Shown here: piece by piece, positions 31,889-47,524 of the stretch
Numbering within the stretch: the stretch's first letter is position 1
Layout of the letters: every line of letters starts with the position of its first letter
Assembly: GCA_016584305.1 (NCBI GenBank)
Contig: JACEEZ010018471.1
Span: 112,012 to 176,011, forward strand
Source of the DNA: Chionoecetes opilio
Taxonomy: Eukaryota > Arthropoda > Malacostraca > Decapoda > Majidae
DNA: 64,000 nucleotides
Direction: 5' to 3'
Translations under genes and position numbers: made by a program
The notes under the pieces: model-generated
What the model was told of the DNA's origin: nothing
Database searches by the model: none
What the model saw: only the letters and a program-made list of their open reading frames with translations

Positions 31889-32230
31889 GCTGGGACGTGA
31901 ATTAATATCTCTAAAAAGAGCGAACGACGGGAGGTGCCGGTGAAGCACAGTGAAGGACGATCGATAAACACCCGTAAAACTTGGGAGCAGGCAGCAATCA
32001 GCCACGAATGGAAATTAGACGTCCTAATAACCTTAACACGACTTCACTACCGAGACAGGCAGGCCAACGGTGACTGGCTCTTCTCTCGGTCGTTGTTGTT
32101 TGCGGGCCCCCGTGCGCGAATCCAACTTGAAAGCTTAATGCTGATTGGTCGGTAGAGCGATCACTAGCGAATGTTACACAGCGCTCCATTTCGTTATAGG
32201 CGCGACAGGCATGCGCAGTGAGCCGCCCGC
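31889..32230 (-). promoter_or_regulatory. probable promoter and 5'UTR of the CENP-B-type gene
   Basis: Upstream of the chosen ATG the sequence is CpG-rich. On the minus strand it has a CCAATCAG box (32148-32141, NF-Y type) and a TGCGCATGCC word (about 32217-32208) close to an NRF-1 site. No TATA box at a convincing distance. Motifs are seen; promoter role is inferred from position. Confidence 0.45.
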
Positions 32231-33195
32231 CATTCCTTGCTCAACTTGACGAAGACCAACGCACGCATGCACGCGAGGCAATGCTTCCGTGCAATCATTG
32301 TATTGATTGCTACTTGTAAAATTATTCGAAAGTTGGGATAAAGTGGGTGATATAATTGCACTGAACTATCGTGGGGATGTGCTGGACATGAGTGTCATCT
32401 CGTGACACTATACCGTCGTACGGAGGAGGAGCAGGGATGGGCTGGTACGCGCATGTCCCCACCTGCACTTATATATGACAACATTTACCAAAATATGGTC
32501 TCGAATCTCATTCTCAGCTGCCTCAAATATACTTCATGATGTCTAGACTTTGATCTTGCTAAAGAGGAGCCGGGTAGAAATTTACATGACGATTACTTTC
32601 AACAGTGCGAAACAAAAAGAAACTGCGTAAAGATTCGGAAAATTCTGTTAGGGCGCCGCACGGCGGAGAGCAGGGGCTGCTCAGGTGCCTCCGCCACCAC
32701 GCACACAACAACACGCGCACCGCCACTGAGATTTTTAGAGCGTACAACCTTGTCGTAATATGCATGTGTGTGCGCGTATATAGATATATAGATAGATGCA
32801 TAGATATATAGACAGATAGATAGATGGATAGATAGATAGATAAATTATGATAGATAGATAGATAGATTGATAGATACAAATATATTCATGCATAAAAAGG
32901 TGGATACTCAGGCAGATGGATGTTGAAATTCACTACCATATTTGAGTGTACTGAATCATGGATGAATGCACACAGCTCACGAGCTCGTGCAGCTGCCTCG
33001 AATGCATCTGTTTATGGTCATGCGTTGTGCAATAATACCTTATCGATCTATCTATCTATTCATATGTTTACCTCTATTTAAACTTCTCTTTATTTCTATT
33101 TATATATACTTATTGTGTCTGCTTATACGTTGCTCTATCAACCCAATGCCAGCCACTACAAAATGCTGGTAGTACGATAACTGAGTCAAGGTCAC
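32231..33195. other. no gene; GATA microsatellite
   Basis: 32779-32880 is an imperfect TAGA/GATA repeat. A related ATCTATCT run is near 33044. No coding sequence recognised. Confidence 0.5.
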
Positions 33196-33203
33196 AGCAC
33201 AGC

Positions 33204-33231
33204 CAAAGTAACAATACCTAATGTTACTTTG
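33204..33231. mobile_element. 28-bp palindromic micro-insertion, family M1
   Basis: CAAAGTAACA, centre ATACCTAA, TGTTACTTTG. Flanks AGCACAGC (33196-33203) and ATCACAGC (33232-33239) match at 7 of 8 positions. The left half including ATACC is identical to the copy at 17237. Confidence 0.7.
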
Positions 33232-33239
33232 ATCACAGC

Positions 33240-33733
33240 CACAACGACGTGTAATAGCCGGTGTCAGACGCTTTAATTTTTTCTTCTTTGTGTTCAATGC
33301 ATCAAGATAAATAACTTATAAGATCAATAACGACAGATAGAGTTTTACAAGAAAGTAATGGTCGAATACCGACACGAGCTCTTTCCTTTCAATCATAACT
33401 TTTATCTACTCTATCGTAAACTAGCATCTTCATGTTAGGAACAGCTTACGGTGGGTGACATTATTGTTAACTTCAAGAACATTAGTATTAGACTAAAGAA
33501 AATATATCAATAATGTAAGACTCAATCGCTCCGTTGCTGAATTAAATATGTCTCGAGACTCATTGTTCGCTCGCCAATTCTAAGGGGAGTCGTGGGAACG
33601 CTCTTGTAGGAGTCTGTAAATGTAACTTTCTGTGTCATGATCAGATATCACAATGTATTTCTGGCCCGAGGGTGTCTCCTATTTCTATTCTCAAAAGCAG
33701 CACTATGTTTGCAGCTAATACGATAGTTCACCT

Positions 33734-33812
<79 letters not shown>

Positions 33813-33981
33813 TGTCTAAATGGTCTTTGTTCTACCGAAAGTAAATAAAAGTAAAACTAAAATCCCCATGAGCAGCGTCATTCCGTCGAATCAATAATCA
33901 TGTCACCCGTGTGGCGACTGACGGTAAGATGATCATCCTAGGAGCGCACTGCTTCCACTAACATTCCCAGCTGCACACACA

Positions 33982-34023
<42 letters not shown>

Positions 34024-34068
34024 GATAGATAAGCACCAATCGATACTAATCATTGCAATTAAAATATG

Positions 34069-34110
<42 letters not shown>

Positions 34111-35027
34111 CAGCAACAACAACAAATCAACGTAAGACGAAAAGGCAATGAAACAGATGAATAGCGTTAAAAGAAAACATGAGTACCTGAAAATAAAAAT
34201 TTACTTTTAAATCAGTTCTAAAAACAATCATTAAGTGAGACTTGACTCACATGTACAAACACAAGACCTATTTGGCCATCAGGAGGCAACTATTAGACTA
34301 TTAACCCCTTGAGACCCAGAGCGTAATTTCCATTGTAATTTGGATACCATTAGACGATTTTTTGTGAATATAAGCAATATTTTATAGATATGACCTGTTT
34401 AGTATCCTTGTCGACTAACTAATTTGGTATATCCAGTTAGTTTTCGTAATTTTATGGCTCGACAACGTACGATTTTTTATAGCAAAGGGGCAACAACCTC
34501 GGCACGAAGGGGTTAAAACAATAAAACCAGCCACTAACCATCGATATATGTGTACTAGCACGAATAGGGAATCTACTTCCTATATACATGGATACAAATA
34601 CAAGATATTGAGACATACTGAGACTTATAATTCCCCCAAGCCTGTGACTCCAATGCGGTGAAATATTAATGTCACTCTCCATCAGTCTCCTTCATGTTAA
34701 TTTTCCCTTGTCAGGAAATTCTGGTTATCATAATGGTTATCCTTTTGACTTTTTTTTCTATGATCGATACTATACCACAAGTTACAGGAGATCGAGCAAT
34801 ACTTAAGGCTCAGGATTTTTTACTGACAAAAATAAAAAATAAAAAGAACACAAAGGAGACAATGAATTAGGTTGTTAGTATAAGGAGCGAAACCTAACCA
34901 AAATGTTTCAGTATCTCAGGTTAAATAGACAAGGAACGAGTTGACAAGGTTGTTAACTAAGGAGTCGAAGTTGAAGAGGTCCTATGAAGCAATACTAAGA
35001 GTCAAAGGTCACAAGAAGAAGTGTGTG
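33240..35027. other. no gene; several microsatellites
   Basis: (AG)n at 33737-33810, (CT)n at 33980-34016, (AC)n at 34074-34108. The rest is AT-rich unique sequence without a recognised gene. Confidence 0.5.
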
Positions 35028-35038
35028 CAGGGTCATAT
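35028..35038. mobile_element. 11-bp half micro-insertion between perfect 8-bp repeats
   Basis: CAGGGTCATAT, identical to one arm of the palindrome at 1724, stands exactly between AGTGTGTG (35020-35027) and AGTGTGTG (35039-35046). It looks like a one-arm remnant of the same element type. The repeat is GT-rich, so chance is possible. Confidence 0.5.
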
Positions 35039-35160
35039 AGTGTGTGTCCACGTCCGCGCTTGTGTTAACTCGTACGATAAACTATTTATACTACTATACT
35101 TAAACCACGTGTTACCTACCTGCCCGTTCTCGCGTTACCTCGACCTACGTATGGTCAAGA

Positions 35161-35808
35161 ATGGCTTCCAAGGATACTACGCCTTCTTCCTCAAGCAAAG
35201 GGAAGATAAAGATCCTCTCGCCTTCTTCCTCAAGCAAAGGGAAGAGAAAGATCCTCTCTTTCCGAGAGAAGTACGAAGTTATTCAGGACTACGAGAAGGG
35301 ACTGAGTAGGGCTCAGTTACAGGAGAAGTATGGCCTCAAGAAGACGACCATGCACGACCTTATAAAGTCAAAGGATAAGGTGAAGGAAGTTGTGAAAGAA
35401 ATAGAGAGCGGTATGAAAGCTGATGAGTTATTCAGGAGGAGACGCCCTATCCTTGAAAACCTTGACAAAGCTCTGTACAATTGGTATACCCGGAAGAGAG
35501 CTGACGGTGTGCCTATTCGTGGCATCGATCTTCAGCATGCTGCACAGAGGTTTGCTGGTCATCTAGGCCACGAAAACTTTGACTGCAGTGAAGGTTGGCT
35601 GTGGCGATTCCGGAGGCGCCACGGCATCGCGAACAAAGCGATCGCCGGTGAACTGCCGAGTGCTGATGTCGATGCTGTCGACCGTTTGGCGGACCCGTTA
35701 CTCACAGTACAGCATGGGCTTCCTACTATCTACAGGAGAAGTACAGCATTACTTCCTGCCGTGGTAAGTACCCTGTACAGTACTATGTACTGTACATTAC
35801 AGTTATAG
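35161..35808 (+). CDS. Tigger/CENP-B-type DNA-binding exon, catalytic part absent
   Basis: ATG at 35161. After a Ser/Lys-rich start, KRKILSFREKYEVIQDYEKG and LQEKYGLKKTTMHDLIKSK form the CENP-B N-terminal HTH (about residues 27-75); LDKALYNWYTRKRADG, IRGIDLQHAAQRFAGHLGH and SEGWLWRFRRRHGI form the second, Tc5/CENP-B-type HTH (about 98-160). This pair is the DNA-binding half of Tigger/pogo transposases, jerky and CENP-B. The DDE domain is missing. A donor GTG/GTAAGT at 35763/35764 (phase 0) offers an exon end; reading through gives a stop after 35806. A 39-nt tandem duplication (35181-35219 and 35220-35258, one mismatch) doubles the SSSSKGK motif. A SINE follows directly. Either a truncated transposon or an exon of a domesticated gene. 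Confidence 0.75.
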   Translation: MASKDTTPSSSSKGKIKILSPSSSSKGKRKILSFREKYEVIQDYEKGLSRAQLQEKYGLKKTTMHDLIKSKDKVKEVVKEIESGMKADELFRRRRPILENLDKALYNWYTRKRADGVPIRGIDLQHAAQRFAGHLGHENFDCSEGWLWRFRRRHGIANKAIAGELPSADVDAVDRLADPLLTVQHGLPTIYRRSTALLPAVVSTLYSTMYCTLQL

Positions 35809-35820
35809 TACAATACAACA

Positions 35821-36158
35821 TTTTTTTTTTTTTTTTTTTTTTTGCCTATAGCGCCTGTAGGCAGTGGTGACCCAGGGCTCGGATGGTAGGCTCTGGAGGT
35901 TCACTTGAGGGTTCTGATGGTTGGTCCTCGCCCGTTGGTGGCGCAGGCAGGTTTCTTATAGTGACGCCTGTGAGGCTCATGCCGCCCCCCTGTGTCCTCC
36001 GATGCACTCGCAGTCGAAGGTAGAGTTGATGGGCAGGGCATGTGGGTGTTCTTAGGCCACTCGACGGGGCAGAAAGGTTTTGAGTTTCTTCGGGGATCGA
36101 ACTCGGGTCACCGAGAACGCCAGTCGGAGACTCTAACCGCTCCGCTACCGCCTCCCCT
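35821..36158 (-). mobile_element. tRNA-derived SINE (second family)
   Basis: On the minus strand the A box TAGCGGAGCGGTTAGAG (36147-36131) and B box GAGTTCGATCC (36104-36094) are at normal pol III spacing; the element ends in a 23-base A-tail (T-run 35821-35843). The long distance between boxes suggests a Leu/Ser-type tRNA source, not settled. Different from the tRNA-Arg-like SINE at 18-19 kb. Confidence 0.75.
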
Positions 36159-36399
36159 CTTACTATAGGTATTGTGTTTACATGTACAAGTTCATACAGT
36201 ATAGGTATTTAACAGTATTTACATGTACAAGTGCATATGTGAATGTTTTATTTGAATGTGTGTTACCGAACGACTCTCCGCATACAATGCCCTATAGTCG
36301 GCAATACTCTCTTTATATCGATTATCGGATAAACCAAACTTTCGGATATAACGATTAACCCTTCCCCTAATCAGTTCGTTAAAGCGAAGATTTATTTAT

Positions 36400-36442
<43 letters not shown>

Positions 36443-36992
36443 TCCGATTGGATGGGGAAGGTAAGTAACAGGAGACAATAGCCAGCAAATGACCACTTCA
36501 AAGACAGGACGATGAGGTACTCGTATGACGACCGTGAGAACATAATGGTCAGGGCAGAGTATCACATAGACATAGTTCTTTGATATAGATAGTTCTTTGT
36601 CTACTTAGGGTCAGGGTTGATATATAGATCAGTGTATGGTGAGACAATTCATCCGGTGGTTTAAGGTGTGTCTGTAATGGTTTGTGAGACTGTAGTAACA
36701 CTGTGGTGGGTCACGTGTGAATGACAAGCAAGCCAATCATCTCATACTAAGGTAGGGTGAGGAATGCCGCATGAAACACCAAAATGCCATGGCTTACAGC
36801 AGGCCTTGGAGGCATAGACAGCCAGCCAGAAAGAGATGAAACATCACAAACAAACACAACATTCTTAGGGTACCATCATGACTGTTACGCCACGCTGATG
36901 GGCAGCCTCTCAGCGACAGGTTCACCCACACATGAGCTCACACCCAACAACTACGCAATGATATTAAAAGATTAAATCTCTGGGATTTTTTT
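36159..36992. other. no gene; possible Tigger end; (AT)n
   Basis: 36295-36370 reads like the outer part of a pogo/Tigger element (TTATATCGATTATCGGATAA, then TTTCGGATATAACGATTAACC); it may be the right end of the element whose HTH is at 35161. (AT)n at 36402-36440. No gene from 36440 to 36990. Confidence 0.4.
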
Positions 36993-37582
36993 TACTATTG
37001 GACCATAATTCTCTACATAATTGAGGATGTAGTTTCTGCTTACCTTATTGGATTCTTATAAACCTTCTCTCTCTGAGCTACCGTCGCATATTATACTTTC
37101 GGAGATATAAAATGTTTTTGTTATGTAGGAGAATAAAGGAGTAAAAAAAAAAGAACTAACCTAACCCCACATTTTAACCCCCTACCGGTTAGGGGGTTAA
37201 AACATGATGTTAGAAAACACCAAAAGGAGGTTAGAACGGGGGTTAGAACCAGTTTTGGTTAAATTAGGTAGGGGTTAGGTTAAATTAGGTTAGGCCCCAA
37301 CCTAATTTAACCTAACCCCACATTCTACCCTCCTAACCTTAGCCAATCCCTCGTAAAAAGTGTCTGCGGCAAGGTAAAAACACGGGGCGATGCAGGTCAC
37401 AAGAAGAGTAAGGCGCAAGTAAACACCACTGTATCTCCTTCCTACCAAAAACAATGTATAGCTCCGAAAGTAAAATCGACGGAAACTCAGAGCGAGCAAG
37501 TTTCTCAGAATCCATTATGGTAAACAGAAACCATGTACCCCTAATTGTCTAGACACTGTGAAGAATTATGATCCAATAGTAG
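36993..37582. mobile_element. long-TIR foldback element, copy C
   Basis: Ends TACTATTGGACCATAATTCT and, read in reverse, TACTATTGGATCATAATTCT; arms of about 150-190 bp. The centre contains inverted CTACCGGTTAGGGGGTTA and AGGTTAGG words. Most complete copy of the family also seen at 7884 and 27836. Confidence 0.75.
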
Positions 37583-40983
<3,401 letters not shown>

Positions 40984-43900
40984 ACTGCACACACCCACAC
41001 ACACACATTATACCTTTACCTTTGATACCTTTGAAGAATCTTGCCCGTTATCGGCGGAGTTGAGGTGGTCCTCCACTCATTCCAGGTGTAGTATGTACTG
41101 TTCCTTGCCTCCAGGACCACTGAAGGTAAAGTGTTGTCATGGGAGCTACTGTAGCCTGGCGTGGGTGGTTGGTCTGGGATGTCAGCCAGCCACTTGTCAA
41201 GGTGATGTTTGAAGGTGTCCGTGGTGACGCCCGTTAGGTTCCGAATGTGTCTTGGGGCACAATTAAAGAGCCGTACACCATTGTGGGAGAAGCTGTGGTG
41301 TATGAGGGCTTGTAGTCCTTTAGAGGAGGCGCATGTACTCTGTACATAGCACAGCCTGCCTCTTCTAGGATTTTTGTTTTCCTCCATGCCTACTTTTGGA
41401 GCCAGACCCTCCAGGATTTTCCAGACATAGATTATGATGTACCTCTCTCATCTGCGCTGCAGAGAGTAGAGGCCCAGTCTGTGCAGCCTCTCCCAGTAGT
41501 TGAGGTGCTGAAGACCATATATCTTGTTGGTATAGGTCCTTTGTGGTGCTTCCAGCAGGGTGATGTCCTTTTTTTTGTAGGGTGACCATAGTTGGCAGCA
41601 GTACTCTAGCCTTGGTCTTACTAAGGACTTCCATAGCGTCAGCATGCAGGATTCCTCCCTTGTACGGAATGTTCTCAGGACCCATCCTGTTAGCTGTCGC
41701 GCTGTCTGGGTGATGGTGGTGTAGTGTAGGGAGAAAGTTCCATCGCTGCTCATATACACTCCCAGGTCTTTTGTGAAGTCTTTTGTTTGTATGGTTTGGT
41801 GTTGATACATATATTGAGTGGTGGTCTTTATAAAGGTATTTCTGCCATATCTCAGAACTTCAAAATTTTCTCCGTTAAATTCCATATTGTTCTTTTCGGC
41901 CCACTCTATTATTGTATTGAGGTCGCACTGCAGTAGATCGGTGTCTGGGGATGTTTGTATTTTATGCCGTATACGGGTGTCGTCAGCAAATGAAGTAGCA
42001 GTGGAATATCTGAGATCTGTGTCAATGTCTGATATCATGATCAGAAATAATAATGGGCCAAGCACAGATCCTTGGGGAACACCACTTATGACTTGACACT
42101 GTGATGACTGTTTACCATTTATGGTGACAACTTGGTGCCTGTGGTGAGAAAACTGTGGATCCATCTCCCTACTCTGCCAGTTATGCCAAGGTTCTTGAGT
42201 TTGTGGAGGAGAATGCCATGATCTACCTTGTCAAAAGCCTTGGCAAAGTCTAGGTAGACTACATCAGCATTATCTCCATCCTGAGTTGCTTCTAATATAG
42301 CTTCATAGTGTTGTAGAAGCTCTGATAGGCAAGACCTGCCTCTTCTGAAGCCATGTTGTCCATCATTGAAGGCCCCTTTTTCTTCCAGGTGGTTTACCAT
42401 CTTGGCCCTCAGTATCCTTTCAAAGATTTTGATGACGTGTGATGTGAGGACCACTGGTCTGTATCTGCTTGCCTGTCCTTTGCTTCCTCCTTTATGTATG
42501 GGTGTTATTGTCCCCAGCTTGAGTTCATTGGGGACGGAGCCAGTGAGGAGGGATGTAGTCCACAGCATCTTCAGGGGTGTGGCCAGTTGTTCCCTACAAT
42601 TTTTCAGAAACACAGTATGGTAACCATCTGGTCCTGCTACTGCTTGCGGGTCGATGTTGCTTATGGCTTGGATTATGTCTTCTCTGGTTATCATAAATGT
42701 CGTGAGCAGAATGTCAGCACATTTCCTTTCGCTAAAGAAAGTACATGGATCTGTTACCCGTTTCTGAGTATCAGGTTTACTAAACACTCTCTGATACTCA
42801 GTCTGTAGCATTTCTGCCATTTCCTGTGGGCCATCTTCAAGTTCCCCGTTCTCTTTCAGTAGAGGGCCAACCGATGTTGTGCTGGTCAATCTCTTCTTGG
42901 CGTAAGAGTAGAAAAATTTGGAGTTGACTTTTATATTTTCCACGGCACATTGTTCTTCTTGTTCTCTCTGCCGTACGTGTGATTGAGCAAGTGCATCTTC
43001 CAGTAAGTGTAGCTGACGTTGTATTGCGTTTTCTGCCACAGCATAGGCTACTTTCTTTAATTTTCTTTGTAAGTTGGCCCTCTTTTTCATCGGTATTCGT
43101 CTGTCCCTGGGTATTTGGTGTTTCCTTCCTGACGACCGCCTGAGGGGAATGTGTTCCTTACAAATTTGCAGGCATTTGCTGGAGAGTACTTCGTACATCT
43201 CGTGGGCTTCCATTCCACTAAAGATGTTTTCCCATTTTATGGCATCTAGTTCTTTTCGGACTTTATCCCAGTCAATGTTTCTTCCATAAAAATTTAATGC
43301 ATGGAAAGAGTATCCTGCCTGACGTTGTTGTGTTTCTTGTGGGAATATTTCTGATGTTGGCCCTTGCATGGATGAGGTTATGGTCTGACATCACCGTCTT
43401 CGCAATGTCATAGGAGTGGAGGTAGTCGTAGCTGTTGCTGATGATGAGGTCCAATATATTGTTCCCCCTTGTGGGCTCCATTATTAGTTGGTGTAAAAAA
43501 TACTCCTCCATAAGTGAGGTTAATTGTACCGCTTGGCCCTTTTCTTCTGGTGTACCACCTGCGATATTCATGGAGGGCCAGCTAATGTGAGGCAGGTTAA
43601 AGTCCCCCAGTATTAAAAATACTGTAGATTTATTTGGAGGATCTTCTAGAAGGTTGCGGAGTTTGGTTGTGATTTCTTGAAAAGCGTTAACACTAGTATT
43701 AGGTGGCCTGTATATGATTGTTGTTACCAGGTTAAGGTCTTTGATAAATATTGCCAGCATTTCTGTTGTACCATTTGAAAAAGATACAAGTACCTCTACA
43801 CTGGCTGCTACCTCTTGTTTTACGTACACTCCTCCATGGCTTCTTCCTTCTCTATCCTGTCTGATGAGTGTGTAGTTTTCTATTTGCACTTCTGCATCCA

Positions 43901-44219
43901 GGTGATCTTTTGTGAGGTGAGTTTCTGTGAAGGCCATAAAGAGAAAGTTTTCTGTCTCTGCTAACTCTTTAATCATTGGGACCTTTGTCTGATTGCAGAT
44001 TGGATAAAGGCCCCTGATATTTCCAGTATAGAAACTGGTTAGTGTTGGAGGCTGCAGCCCCCTCTCTGCCTTGTTTCCAGTCTGTATATATCTGTTATAT
44101 ACGTACGTACAGTCTAAGACGAAAGTCGTGTCATGAATTTTGGTTAAGACATCTGGTAAATGGCTAACCTTTCGGTGCTGTCTGCCGTATGTCATACGAA
44201 CGGTTGGTAGCACTGTCAT
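40984..44219 (-). pseudogene. CR1-like LINE with endonuclease and reverse transcriptase, broken
   Basis: Minus strand, about 3.2 kb. Part 1 (44219-43272): APE-type endonuclease with GNIRGLYP, the E of FTETHL, IIYRPPN and the GDFN box. Part 2 (43369-42119): RT start with YRPVVLTSHVIKIFER, HGFRRGRSCLSELLQHY and VVYLDFAKAFDKVDH (motif A). Part 3 (42164-41016): ISGVPQGSVLGPLLF (motif B), TSFADDTRI (catalytic motif C), RPRLEYCCQLWSP and the C-terminal LFNCAPRHIRNLTGV. Frames change between parts 1/2 and 2/3, and a TGA at 41450-41448 interrupts LYSLQRR-RERYII. The tail has AAAGGTAT-like repeats near 41030-41005. Motifs fit the CR1 group. Only three lesions are visible, so it is fairly young. It cannot act on its own. 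Confidence 0.9.
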
Positions 44220-45992
44220 AAGTGCTTCGATCTCACCACACCTCGTACGTCATAATAGTTCGTATCCTCATGAGTAATTGTTTTAGGATTCATTACCAGG
44301 AGTGTTAAAAGCAGAAGTGCTGAGGTAATTATAAAGCAGTGATTGAACATGGGTTCGGTGAGCCAGTCTCAGGGGTTCGGCGGAGGCCCTCCGAAACACA
44401 TTGCAATTTTGCAATTATTATTAACTCCCTCAGCTGTTGAGGCTCGCTTCGCACATGCCCCCCCCCCCCTTTTATAACAATCCTGGATTCACCCCTGTAT
44501 TCCCCTTTCTTTTTAAGGACCTATATACGCCACTACTTCTGAGTCCTGAGTCCTTCCTTCCTTCATATTATTATCCAAATATACTCTTGAATATTGAGGC
44601 AATTTTTCTTTAATTTTTTGCATATATCAAAATGGAATTTGGTCTTACTATTTATTATTCAAATATACTATTGAATTTTGAAGCAATTTTTCTTTTATTT
44701 TTTTATTTATATATTTTTTTTATTTATATTCTTGCATGTGACTAGCTTTATGACTCCTGCCGGTGATGTCTGTGGCCTTCAATGGCTCAGGTGTAAAGAT
44801 GTAATGTCCTGGCGATCATTGCTGGGCCGAATATACTTCGCATTCCACATTGATTAATATGAAACCTCAACGCAGTAAATCTATTGAACCTTTGAAATTC
44901 CCTTGGTTTGTTTTAGACATTGTCTCATCGGCGGCAGATATGAAGCTTTGAACCCTTATCTGAACAGTAGCTTAAGGGATTCAGGCTTGCCAACCACGAG
45001 CATGTAACTGCGTTAGGGTTTTCATAATGTTTCACGAGTTACATTTCATATTCGGACAAAACCGTGACACGACTTTTGTCTTAGACTGTACATAATAATT
45101 ATATTCTCTATATCGGTCATACTTAAGAAATAATATAGAATGAATGCTGGGAAATGGGTGCTGGTGACTGATATGAGATGAGAGGAGGGAGGGGGAAGGA
45201 AGGACAATGAATGGGTATAACGGGGTCACGTGTACAGGTGTTTAGCCGGAGGTCATGTTGGTGGTGGCGAGGGTTGGGGTGGGGGACATGGAGAGAGAGA
45301 GAGAGAGAGAGAGAGGGGAGAGAGAGAGAGAGAGAGAGAGGAGAGTACCCGTGAGAACGATAGGTCTGGAGGAGGTGAGGGTGTGCCCCAGACCCACCTT
45401 CCTTCGAGGAATGGTTGGAGGAGTCACACCTGTGACCTGACTGGTTTTTTTTTCTTCTTCCTGCAACAAAAATTGAATTGAAATATTTCATATATTGATT
45501 ATAACTGGGACGTGAATGTTTTTGATGACTGTTGAAAGAAATCACACACATTATTTCCCTTGTTACTCTATAAATGTAACTGAGAGAGAGAGAGAGATGA
45601 GAAGGAGAGACGAGAGATGAGAGAGAGAGAGGAGAGAGGAGAGGATTAGTAGCAATCTCCTCTCCCACCCTCTCCTTATTTATCTCTAAAAAGCATACCA
45701 CACCGCCCACCATCCTACCAGCCAATCTCAGGTGTTTAGGGGGAGGAGGGAAGGCGGGGCTTCTTCCGCCTTGCAACAGCGGATAGAGTATACCACTACA
45801 CTATTACTAATATTATTATCATCATTATTACTGTTACTATCATCATTATTATCATTATCATCATCACAATTATCCTCATCGATATCATTACGAGTATATT
45901 GAGGGTTTATCTATTAACTAATCTTCATCAATTATTCACTTCTCCCTCTTTACCTATGGCAGGAAAGGGGAGGATTTTATGCCACCGCAAAA
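44220..45992. other. no gene; inverted and tandem repeats, GA runs
   Basis: A 75-90 bp tandem duplication covers 44568-44700 (CAAATATACT, TTGAATAT, GCAATTTTTCTTT repeated). ACAGTCTAAGACGAAAGTCG at 44108 (inside the LINE start) is inverted at 45066-45092. (GA)n at 45294-45341 and 45580-45645. 45805-45880 has TTATCATCATTATT words. No coding region recognised. Confidence 0.5.
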
Positions 45993-46500
45993 NNNNNNNN
46001 NNNNNNNNNNNNNNNNNNNNNNNNNNNNNNNNNNNNNNNNNNNNNNNNNNNNNNNNNNNNNNNNNNNNNNNNNNNNNNNNNNNNNNNNNNNNNNNNNNNN
46101 NNNNNNNNNNNNNNNNNNNNNNNNNNNNNNNNNNNNNNNNNNNNNNNNNNNNNNNNNNNNNNNNNNNNNNNNNNNNNNNNNNNNNNNNNNNNNNNNNNNN
46201 NNNNNNNNNNNNNNNNNNNNNNNNNNNNNNNNNNNNNNNNNNNNNNNNNNNNNNNNNNNNNNNNNNNNNNNNNNNNNNNNNNNNNNNNNNNNNNNNNNNN
46301 NNNNNNNNNNNNNNNNNNNNNNNNNNNNNNNNNNNNNNNNNNNNNNNNNNNNNNNNNNNNNNNNNNNNNNNNNNNNNNNNNNNNNNNNNNNNNNNNNNNN
46401 NNNNNNNNNNNNNNNNNNNNNNNNNNNNNNNNNNNNNNNNNNNNNNNNNNNNNNNNNNNNNNNNNNNNNNNNNNNNNNNNNNNNNNNNNNNNNNNNNNNN
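45993..46500. other. assembly gap (508 N)
   Basis: Run of N. Long frames that cross it are meaningless. Confidence 1.
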
Positions 46501-46672
46501 TTTGGGTAATTGTAATTGTATTTTTAATTTACAAGTAATTGTAATTGTAATTGTAATTGAGCTTTTTAAATCATAAAGTAATTGTATTTGTAATTGTAAT
46601 TGACTGTTTAGAAGCACAACAATTACAATTACATTATAGAAAATTACGAATATTACGTTGATATACTGAAAT

Positions 46673-46771
<99 letters not shown>

Positions 46772-47252
46772 AAAAAAAAAGGCTTTAACATCTTTAGCAC
46801 CATATCAAAAACCTTCTCCAGGAGGCGCACGAGCCGGGGAGACAAAAATGTTCGGGCAGAGTAGCCACAATAGCAGGGCCAGGATCAACAGACTATGTAG
46901 TCTATTAATCCTGAGCAGGGCTGTTCAAGTGGCGGCCCGTGAGCCAAATCCGGTCCTTGCTTGAGTGGTTTTTGATTGGCCTTTTGACAGACTCAGAAAA
47001 ATTTAAATATATTAATTAATTTTGTTTATTTATCTAAGTATTTACCAAATTTTTATTTTTATTTTCCTTAAAAAAGGACAGCTTAAACTACTGTCCTTTT
47101 TTTATCAGGAACCGTACGTGTCCAGTGACTGTCCACTGTCCACTACCGGTATACTATGCGTCGCAGTAACAGACGCGCCCCACGCCTATCTACCCAGTTT
47201 GCTCCGGAGTTGTTATATATATTATATATATATATATATATTTTATAGTATA

Positions 47253-47311
<59 letters not shown>

Positions 47312-47524
47312 AAATCTGCAATTAATTCAGTTAATACTATGAAGAATGTAATTGAAACATGTAATTGAACACTAGCTTTGCTGTAATTGTAATTTGGAAA
47401 TATTAAAATTGAGTAATTGTAATTGTAATTAACATTTTTTCCATTCCTTGTAATTGTAATTGCGTAGTTGGATAAGTCATTGTAATTGTAATTGACCCAA
47501 ATCAATGTAATTACTCCAAGCCTG
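46501..47524. mobile_element. hAT-like element with TAATTG subterminal repeats, left end in the gap
   Basis: Both sides carry tandem TAATTG words (46507-46640 and 47350-47500). The right end, read in reverse, is CAGGCTTGGAGTAATTAC, starting CAG as hAT ends do; TTTGGG just after the gap matches the word a few bases inside that end, so the left terminus is hidden by the N run. Inside are (GA)n 46677-46767, (AT)n 47214-47296, and at 46916 a second hAT-like end (CAGGGCTGTTCAAGTGG) resembling vertebrate Charlie-type termini. No transposase. Confidence 0.55.

Noticed and set aside
31167..31943. 258-codon plus-strand frame opposite exon 1
   Set aside because: Shadow of the coding exon; Ser/Leu-rich with no domain or splice support.
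45899..46845. Long frames across the gap
   Set aside because: They consist mostly of N positions.
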